Of a DNA stretch of 64,000 nt, positions 56,128-64,000 are shown piece by piece. Under the pieces are notes generated by a model. The model saw only the letters and a list, made by a program, of their open reading frames with translations, ran no database searches and had not been told where the DNA came from. Origin of the DNA: Vibrio superstes (GTDB taxonomy: Bacteria > Pseudomonadota > Gammaproteobacteria > Enterobacterales > Vibrionaceae); NCBI RefSeq assembly GCF_003569005.1, contig NZ_BCUR01000004.1, positions 1,649,111 to 1,713,110 on the forward strand, in the 5' to 3' direction. Each line of letters starts with the position of its first letter. Positions within the stretch are counted from its first letter, which is position 1. A program made the translations under genes and the position numbers.

Positions 56128-57900
56128 ATGGATAAGAAAACCCAAGGCGAGTTGAGCCGCTGGCTTAAACAGCAAAGTAAGCTAGCAAAGCGATGGTTGA
56201 CCCTGACAGTTGTCGCAGGGGTTGCTTCTGCCGTTGTGCTCATCATTCAAGCCTCACTCATCGCTCAAATCCTACATAGCCTCATCATTGAACATGCCGA
56301 CAAGTATGATTTAGTCCCTCACTTCGTTGGCCTTGGTGCGACAGTGATTCTGCGCAGTGCCCTCGCATGGGGCAGAGAGATTGCAGGATACAGAAGTGGC
56401 GAACAGGTTCGCATCTATATTAGAGGCTTAGTGGTCGATAAGATGCGTCGTTTGGGGCCTGGCCACATCAAAGGTAAAACTGCAGGCGCATGGGGTACTA
56501 TGCTGATCGAGCAGGTAGAAGAGATGCAAGATTTCTTCGCAAAATACCTACCGCAAATGGCACTCTCAGCGCTAGTCCCTTTTATGATCTTGGTGGTGGT
56601 ATTCCCACTCAACTGGGTCAGCGGGCTGATATTTTTGATCACCGCGCCGCTCATTCCGTTTTTCATGGCACTGGTTGGCAAAAAAGCCGCCGATGCAAAC
56701 CGTAAAAACTTCAAAGCATTGCAACGCTTGTCTGGTCATTTTTATGACCGCCTGCAAGCGATGACCACGATTCGCTTATTCGACCGTGCAAGAGATGAAA
56801 AAGAACAGCTGCACGCTGCGTCAGAGGTGTTTCGCGAGCGCACTATGAGCGTATTGAAGATCGCTTTTCTGTCTTCTGCGGTATTAGAGTTCTTCACTTC
56901 AATCTCCATTGCCCTCACCGCGGTTTATTTTGGTTTCACCTTTATTGGTGAGCTTAACTTTGGACACTATGGCACCAGCGTTACCCTATTTACAGGCTTG
57001 TTCATCTTGATACTCGCACCAGAGTTCTACCAACCTCTTCGCGATCTTGGCACCTTTTATCACGCCAAGCAGCAAGCGATTGGCGCGGCAGAAAGCATTG
57101 TAGATTTCTTGAATATTGAAGAGCCTAAACAAGAGAGCAACAAGCAGGTTATCAATAGTGAGAAAAGCTGCGTGATAACAGCCTCTGATTTAATCGTTAC
57201 TAGCACAGAAGGCAAGGTATTGGTTGGCCCTGTCAGCTTCACTCTAGAAACGGGCAAGAAAACGGCTTTGGTTGGCCCAAGCGGAGCAGGTAAAACCTCA
57301 ATAATGAACGCCCTTCTTGGATTTCTTCCTTACCAAGGCAGTCTCACCATTAATGGCACAGAATTATCTGAGGTTGATCTCAACAGCTACCGTTCAATGG
57401 TGAGTTGGGTAGGTCAAAACCCATTACTGGTTCATGGCACGATTGCCGAGAACCTTAACCTTGCTGAAAAAACGTTTAGCTCGCAACAGTTACAAGACAA
57501 AATCAAACAGGCTCACGCCGATGAATTTATCGATAAGCTGGGTCTAGATCATGCCATTGCGGATCGCTCTGGAGGCCTGTCTGTAGGCCAAGCTCAGCGT
57601 ATCGCTCTAGCCCGCGCCTTATTACAAGATGGCCAATTCTGGCTACTTGATGAGCCGACCGCTAGCTTGGATGCCCGCAGCGAATCGTTAATCAATGAGA
57701 GCCTGCAATCAGCTCTAGTGAGTAAAACCGCGCTTATGGTCACTCACCAATTAAGTAATCTGCAGCAAATGGATCAAATATTAGTGTTGGAAAATGGCGC
57801 GCTCACTCAGCAAGGTAGCTACAGTGAACTGCAACATCAAGGTACCTTCAAAGCGATGCTGAATCAGCAGCAAACACTAGGAGGCGGTATCGATGCGTGA
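56128..57900 (+). CDS. cydD: Heterodimeric ABC exporter CydDC, subunit CydD
   Basis: 590 aa. Six TM segments in the first 330 residues, then an NBD with Walker A GPSGAGKT, signature LSVGQAQRIALARAL and Walker B FWLLDEPTASLD. CydDC exports glutathione and cysteine to the periplasm and is needed for cytochrome bd and c assembly. It overlaps cydC by 8 bases. Confidence 0.94.
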   Translation: MDKKTQGELSRWLKQQSKLAKRWLTLTVVAGVASAVVLIIQASLIAQILHSLIIEHADKYDLVPHFVGLGATVILRSALAWGREIAGYRSGEQVRIYIRGLVVDKMRRLGPGHIKGKTAGAWGTMLIEQVEEMQDFFAKYLPQMALSALVPFMILVVVFPLNWVSGLIFLITAPLIPFFMALVGKKAADANRKNFKALQRLSGHFYDRLQAMTTIRLFDRARDEKEQLHAASEVFRERTMSVLKIAFLSSAVLEFFTSISIALTAVYFGFTFIGELNFGHYGTSVTLFTGLFILILAPEFYQPLRDLGTFYHAKQQAIGAAESIVDFLNIEEPKQESNKQVINSEKSCVITASDLIVTSTEGKVLVGPVSFTLETGKKTALVGPSGAGKTSIMNALLGFLPYQGSLTINGTELSEVDLNSYRSMVSWVGQNPLLVHGTIAENLNLAEKTFSSQQLQDKIKQAHADEFIDKLGLDHAIADRSGGLSVGQAQRIALARALLQDGQFWLLDEPTASLDARSESLINESLQSALVSKTALMVTHQLSNLQQMDQILVLENGALTQQGSYSELQHQGTFKAMLNQQQTLGGGIDA

Positions 57901-59626
57901 GTTACTTCCCTACCTAAAACTGTATAAAAAGCATTGGTTTGGTCTATCCCTAGGGATGATTTTGGGCTTTCTCACCCTATTTGCCTCTATCGGTCTACTA
58001 ACTTTATCTGGCTGGTTCCTTTCCGCTGCCGCTGTGGCTGGACTCACCATAGCCCGAGAAACCTTCAACTACATGCTTCCTGGAGGTGGTGTTCGTGGCC
58101 TTGCAATGGGCCGTACAGCCGGTCGTTGGGGTGAACGTGTGGTGTCACACAACGCAACCTTTAAGCTGCTTACTGATTTGCGTGTTTATTTCTATGAGAA
58201 GCTCACCCCACTGATCCCAGGTCGTGTGGGTGGGTTGCGTGATGCCGACCTGCTCAACCGCTTAGTTGCGGATGTATCAGCCATGGATCACGTTTACCTA
58301 CGTCTTGTGAGCCCAGTAATACTGAGCATTCTAGGTATCACCTGCCTAACGGGTTTCTTGGTGTGGTTTGATAGTGATATCGGTCTAACACTTGGCGCTA
58401 TATTGATGGCTCTGGTTCTTATCTGGCCTGTACTCTTTTATAAATTGGGTAAAGGTAATGGGCATAGACTGACGCAAAACCGGGCAGACCTTCGTATCCG
58501 CGCTCTGGATTGGATTGAAGGCCATAGTGAGCTTCTATTATTTGGCGCCGAAAAACGCTACAGAGAGAAGATCGATCAAGCGCAAATGGCACTGATGAGC
58601 AATCAGGCGATCAACGCTCATATTACAGGTCTTGCCAACGCTTTGCTGTTATTGGCAAATGGCATGACGTTACTGCTGATCTTATGGATGTCTGCAGACG
58701 GGATTGGCGGATCTGCACCTAGCCCACTTATCGCTCTGGTGGTATTTGCAACTCTAGCCAGTGTTGAGCTGCTAATGCCTATTGCTGGAGCGTTCCAATA
58801 CCTAGGCCAAACACTGGCATCCGCACGACGACTTAATGAGGTTATTGGTGCAGAGCCTGATGTGCAATTCCCTAGCTATACCCACAACAAAGTCATCGGC
58901 AGAGACAGTAAAGTTGCCGTTGAGTTTAGCGATGTTTCATTTGCCTACGAAAGCAATGCTCCCCTTGCTGTAGATAACCTATCACTTAGCGTACCGGCGG
59001 GCAGTAAGCTTGCCATTCTAGGTAAAACAGGCAGTGGCAAATCAACGCTGCTTCAATTGCTGACCCGCTACTGGGATGTTCAGCAAGGTGATATCAAGAT
59101 TGGCGAACAGGCACTGACCGAGCTCTCTGAATCGGAGCTACGCAGTCTTATTTCGGTAGTAAGTCAACGTGTTGATGTGCTAAATGGCACCTTGCGCGAC
59201 AACCTATTAATTGCAAAACCTGATGCAGACGACAGTGAATTAGCAGGAACCCTATCAAAAGTTGGCCTTGAGTACTTGATGGATGCACCTGGGCTTGATC
59301 AATGGCTAGGCGATGGCGGAAGACAACTCTCTGGCGGTGAGAAACGCCGTATCGGTATCGCTCGCGCCGTATTACACGATGCCCCTATCCTTCTACTCGA
59401 CGAACCTACAGAAGGCCTGGACCGCTCTACTGAATCACAAATCATGTCGCTACTAGAGCAGCACTATCAAGACAAAACTGTGGTCTTTGTAACCCATCGT
59501 CTGGTGGGCCTAAGTAAGATGGATAATGTTGTGGTACTTGAGCAAGGTAAGCTAGTAGAACAAGGCGAGCACAGCGAGCTTCTTAAGCAAAATGGGCGTT
59601 ATTTCCAACTGCATCAAGCAATCTAG
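57893..59626 (+). CDS. cydC: Heterodimeric ABC exporter CydDC, subunit CydC
   Basis: 577 aa. N-terminal TM domain (TLSGWFLSAAAVAGL, PGGGVRGLAMGRTAGRWGERVVSH in parts), then NBD with GKTGSGKST, LSGGEKRRIGIARAV, LLLDEPTEGLD and the H-loop THR. It is the partner of CydD; the transmembrane region resembles E. coli CydC, with its heme-linked role. A MITE-like element begins 6 bases after the stop. Confidence 0.94.
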   Translation: MRELLPYLKLYKKHWFGLSLGMILGFLTLFASIGLLTLSGWFLSAAAVAGLTIARETFNYMLPGGGVRGLAMGRTAGRWGERVVSHNATFKLLTDLRVYFYEKLTPLIPGRVGGLRDADLLNRLVADVSAMDHVYLRLVSPVILSILGITCLTGFLVWFDSDIGLTLGAILMALVLIWPVLFYKLGKGNGHRLTQNRADLRIRALDWIEGHSELLLFGAEKRYREKIDQAQMALMSNQAINAHITGLANALLLLANGMTLLLILWMSADGIGGSAPSPLIALVVFATLASVELLMPIAGAFQYLGQTLASARRLNEVIGAEPDVQFPSYTHNKVIGRDSKVAVEFSDVSFAYESNAPLAVDNLSLSVPAGSKLAILGKTGSGKSTLLQLLTRYWDVQQGDIKIGEQALTELSESELRSLISVVSQRVDVLNGTLRDNLLIAKPDADDSELAGTLSKVGLEYLMDAPGLDQWLGDGGRQLSGGEKRRIGIARAVLHDAPILLLDEPTEGLDRSTESQIMSLLEQHYQDKTVVFVTHRLVGLSKMDNVVVLEQGKLVEQGEHSELLKQNGRYFQLHQAI

Positions 59627-59632
59627 AAAATT

Positions 59633-59790
59633 ATACCAATCACAGTAAGTGGTCAGAAATAGCGTAGGAAAAACTCTGGATAACAAGGCAGAACTTTTTG
59701 ATAAGTCGTTATTCTACAATCAAAAATTCTAACGCCGTTATCGAGTGTTTTAACCAGCTAGGATGAGCAGTTATTTACTACGATTGGTAT
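59633..59790 (+). mobile_element. MITE-like element, copy 3
   Basis: 158 bp, ATACCAAT to GATTGGTAT. It matches copy 2 closely and differs by a 4-base deletion in a TAAG repeat near the left end. It is directly downstream of cydC. Confidence 0.87.
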
Positions 59791-59807
59791 ATCTTTGGAC
59801 TCACCAA

Positions 59808-59847
59808 CAAAAAGCCCCGTAACGTCAAAACGCCACGGGGCTTTTTA
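59808..59847. terminator. Terminator between cydC and the MDR reductase gene
   Basis: Stem AAAAGCCCCGT / ACGGGGCTTTTT with a 14-base loop and A/T runs on both sides. It serves both convergent genes. Confidence 0.9.
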
Positions 59848-59858
59848 TTGATCACTAT

Positions 59859-60860
59859 TTAGTCGTTAAAGCCTTCCAAAACTATCTTTCCGCGTGCTTT
59901 TTGAGATTCTAAAAGCGCATGTGCTCGTTTCAGATTTGTCGCGTTGATCGCGCCAAAATGTTCTCCTAGAGTGGTTTTCACCTCTCCCAAGTCGATCATT
60001 GTTGCCACCCTTCCTAAGATCTCATGCTGTTTTTGCATGTCGTCGGTTTCAAACATCGAACGGGTATACATAAACTCCCAATGGAGGGACACACTTTTCG
60101 GTTTAAGCGCTCGAATGTCAAAAGATGAAGGGTCATCAATCAAACCAAATTGACCTTGCGGTTTAATGACCTTTATTACTTCAGCCATGTGTTGTTCGGT
60201 ATTATTTAGACTCACCACATAATCGACACAATCATTCATCCCAAGTTGCTCACTCATGGATTGGTTGTGGTCAATAACTTGATCTGCACCCAGCTGTTTC
60301 AGCCACTCAACAGAGGCTGGACGAGATGCGGTTGCAATCACCTTCAAGTTAGTGAGCTTTTTCGCGAGCTGCACCATAATTGAACCAACCCCACCCGCAG
60401 CGCCAATGATAAGGATGCTTTGATTTGCTTCTGTATCAACTTTGAGGCGATCAAACAACATCTCCCATGCGGTTAAGGTAGTCAAAGGCAACGCTGCAGC
60501 CTGAGAAACGCTCACGGAAGTTGGAGCAAGACTGACAATGCGTTCATCCACTAATTGAAACTCAGCATTGGTACCTGAGCGCGTGAGATCTCCTGCATAC
60601 CAAACAAGATCACCAACGTTAAACAAAGAAACTTGATCGCCTACCTCTTCGACAATACCTACGGCATCCCAACCGATCACTTTGTAGCCGGACTCTGGAG
60701 CCACATTAGCGCGTATTTTGGTGTCTACCGGATTGACCGAAATAGCCTGCACCTTAACCAGTAGATCCCTTCCTGCTGCATTGGGTTTATCCAGCATGAT
60801 GTCCTGTAGTGACTCTTGATTGTCGATAGGTAGGTTTACTTGATATCCAACTGCCTTCAT
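59859..60860 (-). CDS. MDR-family alcohol dehydrogenase / quinone oxidoreductase
   Basis: 333 aa. GroES-like N-terminal domain, then the NADPH-binding Rossmann segment ILIIGAAGGVGSIMVQLAKKL. The zinc-ligand cysteines of zinc alcohol dehydrogenases are not seen, so this is a zinc-free quinone-oxidoreductase type of the ZDH1/YogA group. Cytoplasmic; the substrate is unknown. It is divergent from a LysR gene, which probably regulates it. Confidence 0.82.
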   Translation of the reverse strand: MKAVGYQVNLPIDNQESLQDIMLDKPNAAGRDLLVKVQAISVNPVDTKIRANVAPESGYKVIGWDAVGIVEEVGDQVSLFNVGDLVWYAGDLTRSGTNAEFQLVDERIVSLAPTSVSVSQAAALPLTTLTAWEMLFDRLKVDTEANQSILIIGAAGGVGSIMVQLAKKLTNLKVIATASRPASVEWLKQLGADQVIDHNQSMSEQLGMNDCVDYVVSLNNTEQHMAEVIKVIKPQGQFGLIDDPSSFDIRALKPKSVSLHWEFMYTRSMFETDDMQKQHEILGRVATMIDLGEVKTTLGEHFGAINATNLKRAHALLESQKARGKIVLEGFND

Positions 60861-60964
60861 TGTCTGCTCTCCAGATTAATTCCGTTATATACAACCAGTT
60901 TAATTGACACGTTTAGTTTGAAAAACTAAGCTTCGCTCAAAACACTTTTTACAAAAAGTTAAAA

Positions 60965-61897
60965 ATGAAATCACTGCATGATATTAAAGTCTTCCTTGAA
61001 ACCGCTAAGCTCGGTAGCCTTTCCGCCGCTGCTCGAAGTTTAGACCAAACTCCAGCTGCCATTAGTCGCACCATTCAAAGATTAGAGACAGAATTACAGG
61101 TTCCCTTGTTTATCAGGTCGACTCGAAAACTAAGACTCTCACCTCAAGGCGAATTGTTCCTTCCTAGATGTCAGCAAGCCATGCTTATCTTTGAGCAAGG
61201 TGTCGATGAACTAACAGAGAAAAACCAAGAACTGGCGGGCAATATCAATCTGTCAATGCCCTCCGATACTGGCAGAGGCGTAATCATGCCACTCGTGGAT
61301 GAATTTATTAACCGTCATCCTAAGGTATCTATTCACGTTCACCTATCGGATAGTTACGCCGATCTCTACGAGCAAAATGTCGATGTTGCCCTTAGAATTG
61401 GCGAGCCAGAAGAATCCAACATGATTGCCATCCCTTTGTATAAAGACAACTACAGGATACTTTGTGCCTCCCCTGAATACATCAAATCTCACCCAGAGAT
61501 TCTGTATCCGGAAGATCTCACTGAGCATAACTGCCTATGCTTCGCTCTAAATCAAAAATTGCACAATCGTTGGCACTTTATTCATAGCAAGTCAGGACAA
61601 CAGCAGGTAGTCAGAGTCAACGGCAATAGAAAAAGCAGTGATGGGAGCCTAGTTCGTCAATGGGCATTAAAGGGAAATGGTGTCGCCTACAAATCCAGAT
61701 TGGATGTCTTGGAGGATATTCAGCAGGGTCGTCTTGTCAGCTTGGCCAACGAATGGCGCGGTGAGCATGCGCCTCTGTACATGATATTTACTGACCGAAG
61801 CCAATACAGCAATTTAGTGAAAGCATTGAAGCTCTTCTTACAAGAGCGCCTTGCCCAAACCGCGATGGATTTGAGCTTAGAGAACACATCCGGCTAG
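60965..61897 (+). CDS. LysR-family transcriptional regulator
   Basis: 310 aa. N-terminal winged helix (about 1-60, LGSLSAAARSLDQTPAAISRTIQRLE in parts) and the LysR substrate domain (about 90-300). The group is CrgA-like (VDVALRIGEPEES, NGNRKSSDGSLVRQWALKGNGVAY in parts). It is divergent from the MDR reductase with 104 bases between the starts, the classical LysR arrangement. Confidence 0.88.
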   Translation: MKSLHDIKVFLETAKLGSLSAAARSLDQTPAAISRTIQRLETELQVPLFIRSTRKLRLSPQGELFLPRCQQAMLIFEQGVDELTEKNQELAGNINLSMPSDTGRGVIMPLVDEFINRHPKVSIHVHLSDSYADLYEQNVDVALRIGEPEESNMIAIPLYKDNYRILCASPEYIKSHPEILYPEDLTEHNCLCFALNQKLHNRWHFIHSKSGQQQVVRVNGNRKSSDGSLVRQWALKGNGVAYKSRLDVLEDIQQGRLVSLANEWRGEHAPLYMIFTDRSQYSNLVKALKLFLQERLAQTAMDLSLENTSG

Positions 61898-61949
61898 CAC
61901 GATGTTTCATCGATTTAGTTGACACTCATGCTTTGACAACCTCCTCAAC

Positions 61950-61980
61950 CTAAAAGCCCAGTGACATCAATCACTGGGCT
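61950..61980 (-). terminator. Terminator of the 62017 gene
   Basis: 10-bp stem AGCCCAGTGA / TCACTGGGCT with a 6-base loop, with TTTTA on the minus-strand side. It lies between convergent genes. Confidence 0.85.
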
Positions 61981-62016
61981 CTCTACTAAATTTTCATGAT
62001 ACTGTTGTTGATGAGT

Positions 62017-62424
62017 TTAGAATTGGTAGCTCACACCTAAGCCTGCGCCAAATTTAAACTTCGTCTTGTGGTGAACCTGAAGCTCAGGACTAAACTGAGC
62101 CGTGAGGTTCCAGTTTGAGGCAAAACTCCAATCTAGACCAACAGGGAGGCGCATACCAAAATTGTCATTCCACTCATAGTAACCACCAACACCGACATAC
62201 CAACCTAAAGGCGCACTGCTGGATAAACTTCCTCTAGCAAAATGATAATCAAGAGCCATACCGTCGTTGCCGGCAAATAGGTTGACCGTATTATCAAACT
62301 TAAGATTCATACCTAAGCCTTGGTCAATCCCCATACCTAATTTAACGGAAGCATTGGCTGACGAAGCAGCAAATCCCGCACTCAAAATCGTGGCAATAAA
62401 TGTCAATGAAAGTCTGTTGGTCAT
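62017..62424 (-). CDS. Small outer-membrane-type protein
   Basis: 135 aa with a signal peptide (about 1-24, ANA-SVK). Mature part of alternating aromatic and Gly-rich strands (GWYVGVGGYYEWN, GAGLGVSYQF) ending in Phe, so a small beta-barrel or outer-membrane-associated protein is likely. I do not recognise the family. Confidence 0.65.
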   Translation of the reverse strand: MTNRLSLTFIATILSAGFAASSANASVKLGMGIDQGLGMNLKFDNTVNLFAGNDGMALDYHFARGSLSSSAPLGWYVGVGGYYEWNDNFGMRLPVGLDWSFASNWNLTAQFSPELQVHHKTKFKFGAGLGVSYQF

Positions 62425-62931
62425 ATAGAAACCTTATAAAATCGTTTACACAAAACGCTGACAGTCTTTCACTTCTCGATATTCCGCGTATGACGCAGGT
62501 AAGTAATTAACTCTCAACAGGGATAACCGCTTTCAACCCAATCTCACAAGTGCTGAATTCGGTCGTTAACCAAGCGAGTTCCCTGTACTTTAAGTCAACG
62601 CAGAGGACTTTATAGAAGTCATTTAGTTAAGTAAATTTACGAATTTTTAATCACGAGTTAAGTATTGATTAACCATAGGCTGACAGAGATGATACGAAAT
62701 GATGATTTCTTCACTATGAACCTGAGAGGTGAACTCAAAGATATAACCATTAATATTCAATAATTTAAATATCAAAGGAGGTGCCTAGTAGCCAAAACTG
62801 TTGACTAAATGAGGGGGAATTGAATTGTCCAGGATGAGAGTTGGAGCTGTGTACTCAGTTTCTGTCTGCTGACTCAATGGAAGCGCTTTATGGTAGCCAA
62901 ACAGGTGTAACTAATTGCCAAAATAATCTGG
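62425..62931. other. Intergenic region with no gene found
   Basis: About 500 bases without a credible ORF. It contains AAAGGAGGTG (62774-62783), a near-perfect match to the anti-SD with no usable start codon after it, and an imperfect inverted repeat GTAGCCA / TGGCTAC (62893-62935). It may hold a decayed gene or an RNA. Confidence 0.4.
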
Positions 62932-62991
62932 CTACAAAAAAAAACCCACCTAACACGTTCGCCTAGATATAGGTTCGGTTAGCTGGGGTTT
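62932..62991 (-). terminator. Terminator of serC
   Basis: On the minus strand a long imperfect stem (AACCCCAGCTAAC pairs with GTTAGGTGGGTT) ends in a run of T, about 20 bases after the serC stop. Confidence 0.75.
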
Positions 62992-63009
62992 CTTGAAACA
63001 AGGGCGCAG

Positions 63010-64000
63010 TTAGCCTTTGTTTTGTGCTTCAAATTCACGCATGAATTCTACCAAGGCATCAACACCTTCTTCCGACATCGCATTGTAGATCGATGCTCGC
63101 ATACCACCTACAGCCCTATGACCTTTTAGGGCAACCAAGCCTTTCGCTTCAGCTTGCTCCAAGAAAAGTCCGTCAAGCTCTGGCTTTGCTAGCTGGAAAG
63201 GTACATTCATCAATGAACGGTTATCGGGATGAACATTGTTGTTGTAGAAATCAGAGTCATCTATCGCCTTGTAAAGGGCTGAAGCTTTGTTGCGGTTACG
63301 TTTTTCCATTTCAGCGATACCGCCGATGGATTTCAGCCACTTAAATACTAAGCCTGAAAGATACCAAGCGTATGTTGGCGGTGTGTTGTACATAGACTCT
63401 TTCTCATCGAGCAGCTTGTAGCTCAACGTGCTCGGCAAGATGTCACTGGCTAGACCCAATAAATCATCTCTAACAATCACCAGTGTAATGCCCGCAGGAC
63501 CGATGTTCTTCTGCGCTCCGGCATAGATAACACCAAACTTGCTCACATCAATCTGGCGAGACAAGATGGTCGATGACATATCCGCAACGATAGGTTTGTC
63601 AGTCATCGGTAGGTCATTGATCTCAATGCCATCAATGGTTTCATTTGGACAGTAGTGCACGTATGCGGCGTCATCATCGATAGGCCAAGATGCTGCAGGA
63701 GCAATCGCGGCCTTGCCATCACGTTCAGTTTTAGCGTCAACAACCTGAACCTCACAATACTTATTGGCTTCTGCAATAGCACTGTTTGCCCAGTAACCAC
63801 CATCAACGTAACACGCCTTAGTAGACTGACCGAGAAGGTTCATCGGCACTGCAGAGAACTGAGCACGAGCCCCGCCCTGACAGAACAAGATCTTATAATT
63901 GCTTGGCACTTGAAGTAATTCGCGTAGGTCGCGCTCGGCAGCCTCCGCTACTGCAATAAACTCTTTACTGCGATGGCTAATTTCCATCACTGAGCGGCCC
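63010..64000 (-). CDS. serC: Phosphoserine aminotransferase, 5' end cut by window
   Basis: About 329 C-terminal residues are present; E. coli SerC has 362 and the start lies beyond base 64000. The PLP lysine is in [53 protein letters not shown] (in parts) and [17 protein letters not shown] match SerC closely. It is the second step of serine synthesis and also acts in pyridoxal phosphate synthesis. The GTG/ATG near 63990 is internal. Confidence 0.95.
   Translation of the reverse strand, partial: GRSVMEISHRSKEFIAVAEAAERDLRELLQVPSNYKILFCQGGARAQFSAVPMNLLGQSTKACYVDGGYWANSAIAEANKYCEVQVVDAKTERDGKAAIAPAASWPIDDDAAYVHYCPNETIDGIEINDLPMTDKPIVADMSSTILSRQIDVSKFGVIYAGAQKNIGPAGITLVIVRDDLLGLASDILPSTLSYKLLDEKESMYNTPPTYAWYLSGLVFKWLKSIGGIAEMEKRNRNKASALYKAIDDSDFYNNNVHPDNRSLMNVPFQLAKPELDGLFLEQAEAKGLVALKGHRAVGGMRASIYNAMSEEGVDALVEFMREFEAQNKG

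Overview
The window looks like a chromosomal segment of a marine gammaproteobacterium of the family Vibrionaceae (Vibrio or a close relative). The basis is the gene content and protein similarity recalled from family knowledge: gyrA, ubiG, nrdA-nrdB-yfaE, trxB-cydDC, rsuA-radD-rplY, serC and aspC all closely resemble their Escherichia coli counterparts. Several vibrio-type families (DUF3943, DUF2982) and osmolyte or organic-acid transporters (BCCT, TRAP) are also present. No rRNA, tRNA, CRISPR array, prophage or complete insertion sequence is visible. aspC (left edge) and serC (right edge) are cut by the window ends.

Layout. 0-5 kb: aspC, an outer-membrane barrel protein, and a cNMP/CBS/DUF294 protein paired with a DnaQ-like exonuclease. 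4.6-10 kb (minus strand): a 2-keto-acid-type TRAP operon (dctP-dctQ-dctM), a BCCT osmolyte transporter, a YqfB-type amidohydrolase and a GNAT acetyltransferase. 10-17 kb: DUF2982, gloC, ldtD, ribA, gyrA. 17-22 kb: ubiG and the aerobic ribonucleotide reductase operon nrdA-nrdB-yfaE, whose leader is unusually dense (FNR box, two DnaA boxes, promoter, two NrdR boxes, and a 25-codon ORF with a good SD ending 4 bases before nrdA). 22-30 kb: CinA-like protein, DUF3943, fadE with a PsrA-like TetR regulator, a candidate sRNA, nhaA. 30-36 kb: a YbbAP-like ABC exporter with an AttH/CrtC-like partner, and an SDR/DUF2867 protein. 36-42 kb: repeat-rich spacer, DUF2913-like gene, bcr, rsuA, radD, rplY. 42-51 kb: a Gsi-type peptide ABC operon with isoaspartyl dipeptidase, a secreted amidohydrolase with a DUF3299 protein, and small genes. 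51-64 kb: META lipoprotein, maeA-sanA, trxB, cydD-cydC, a zinc-free MDR reductase with a divergent LysR gene, a small outer-membrane protein and serC.

Three copies of a ~160-bp MITE-like element (ends ATACCAATC / GATTGGTAT) lie immediately 3' of genes at 22.3, 25.3 and 59.6 kb. A second repeat family (16-bp units plus a GC-rich hairpin) and a heptamer array lie at 36.3-36.7 kb.

How the genes work together: NrdAB makes deoxynucleotides, with YfaE supporting the NrdB iron cofactor and thioredoxin reductase (TrxB) belonging to its reducing system. CydDC exports thiols for cytochrome bd assembly. FadE and the TetR regulator form a fatty-acid degradation unit carrying plausible PsrA-type and FadR-type operators. 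GsiABCD and IadA together suggest uptake and hydrolysis of small, possibly isoaspartyl, peptides. No unmistakable new system was found. The best candidates for undescribed biology are the nrdA leader ORF, the orphan-terminator sRNA candidate and the ABC exporter-AttH unit.
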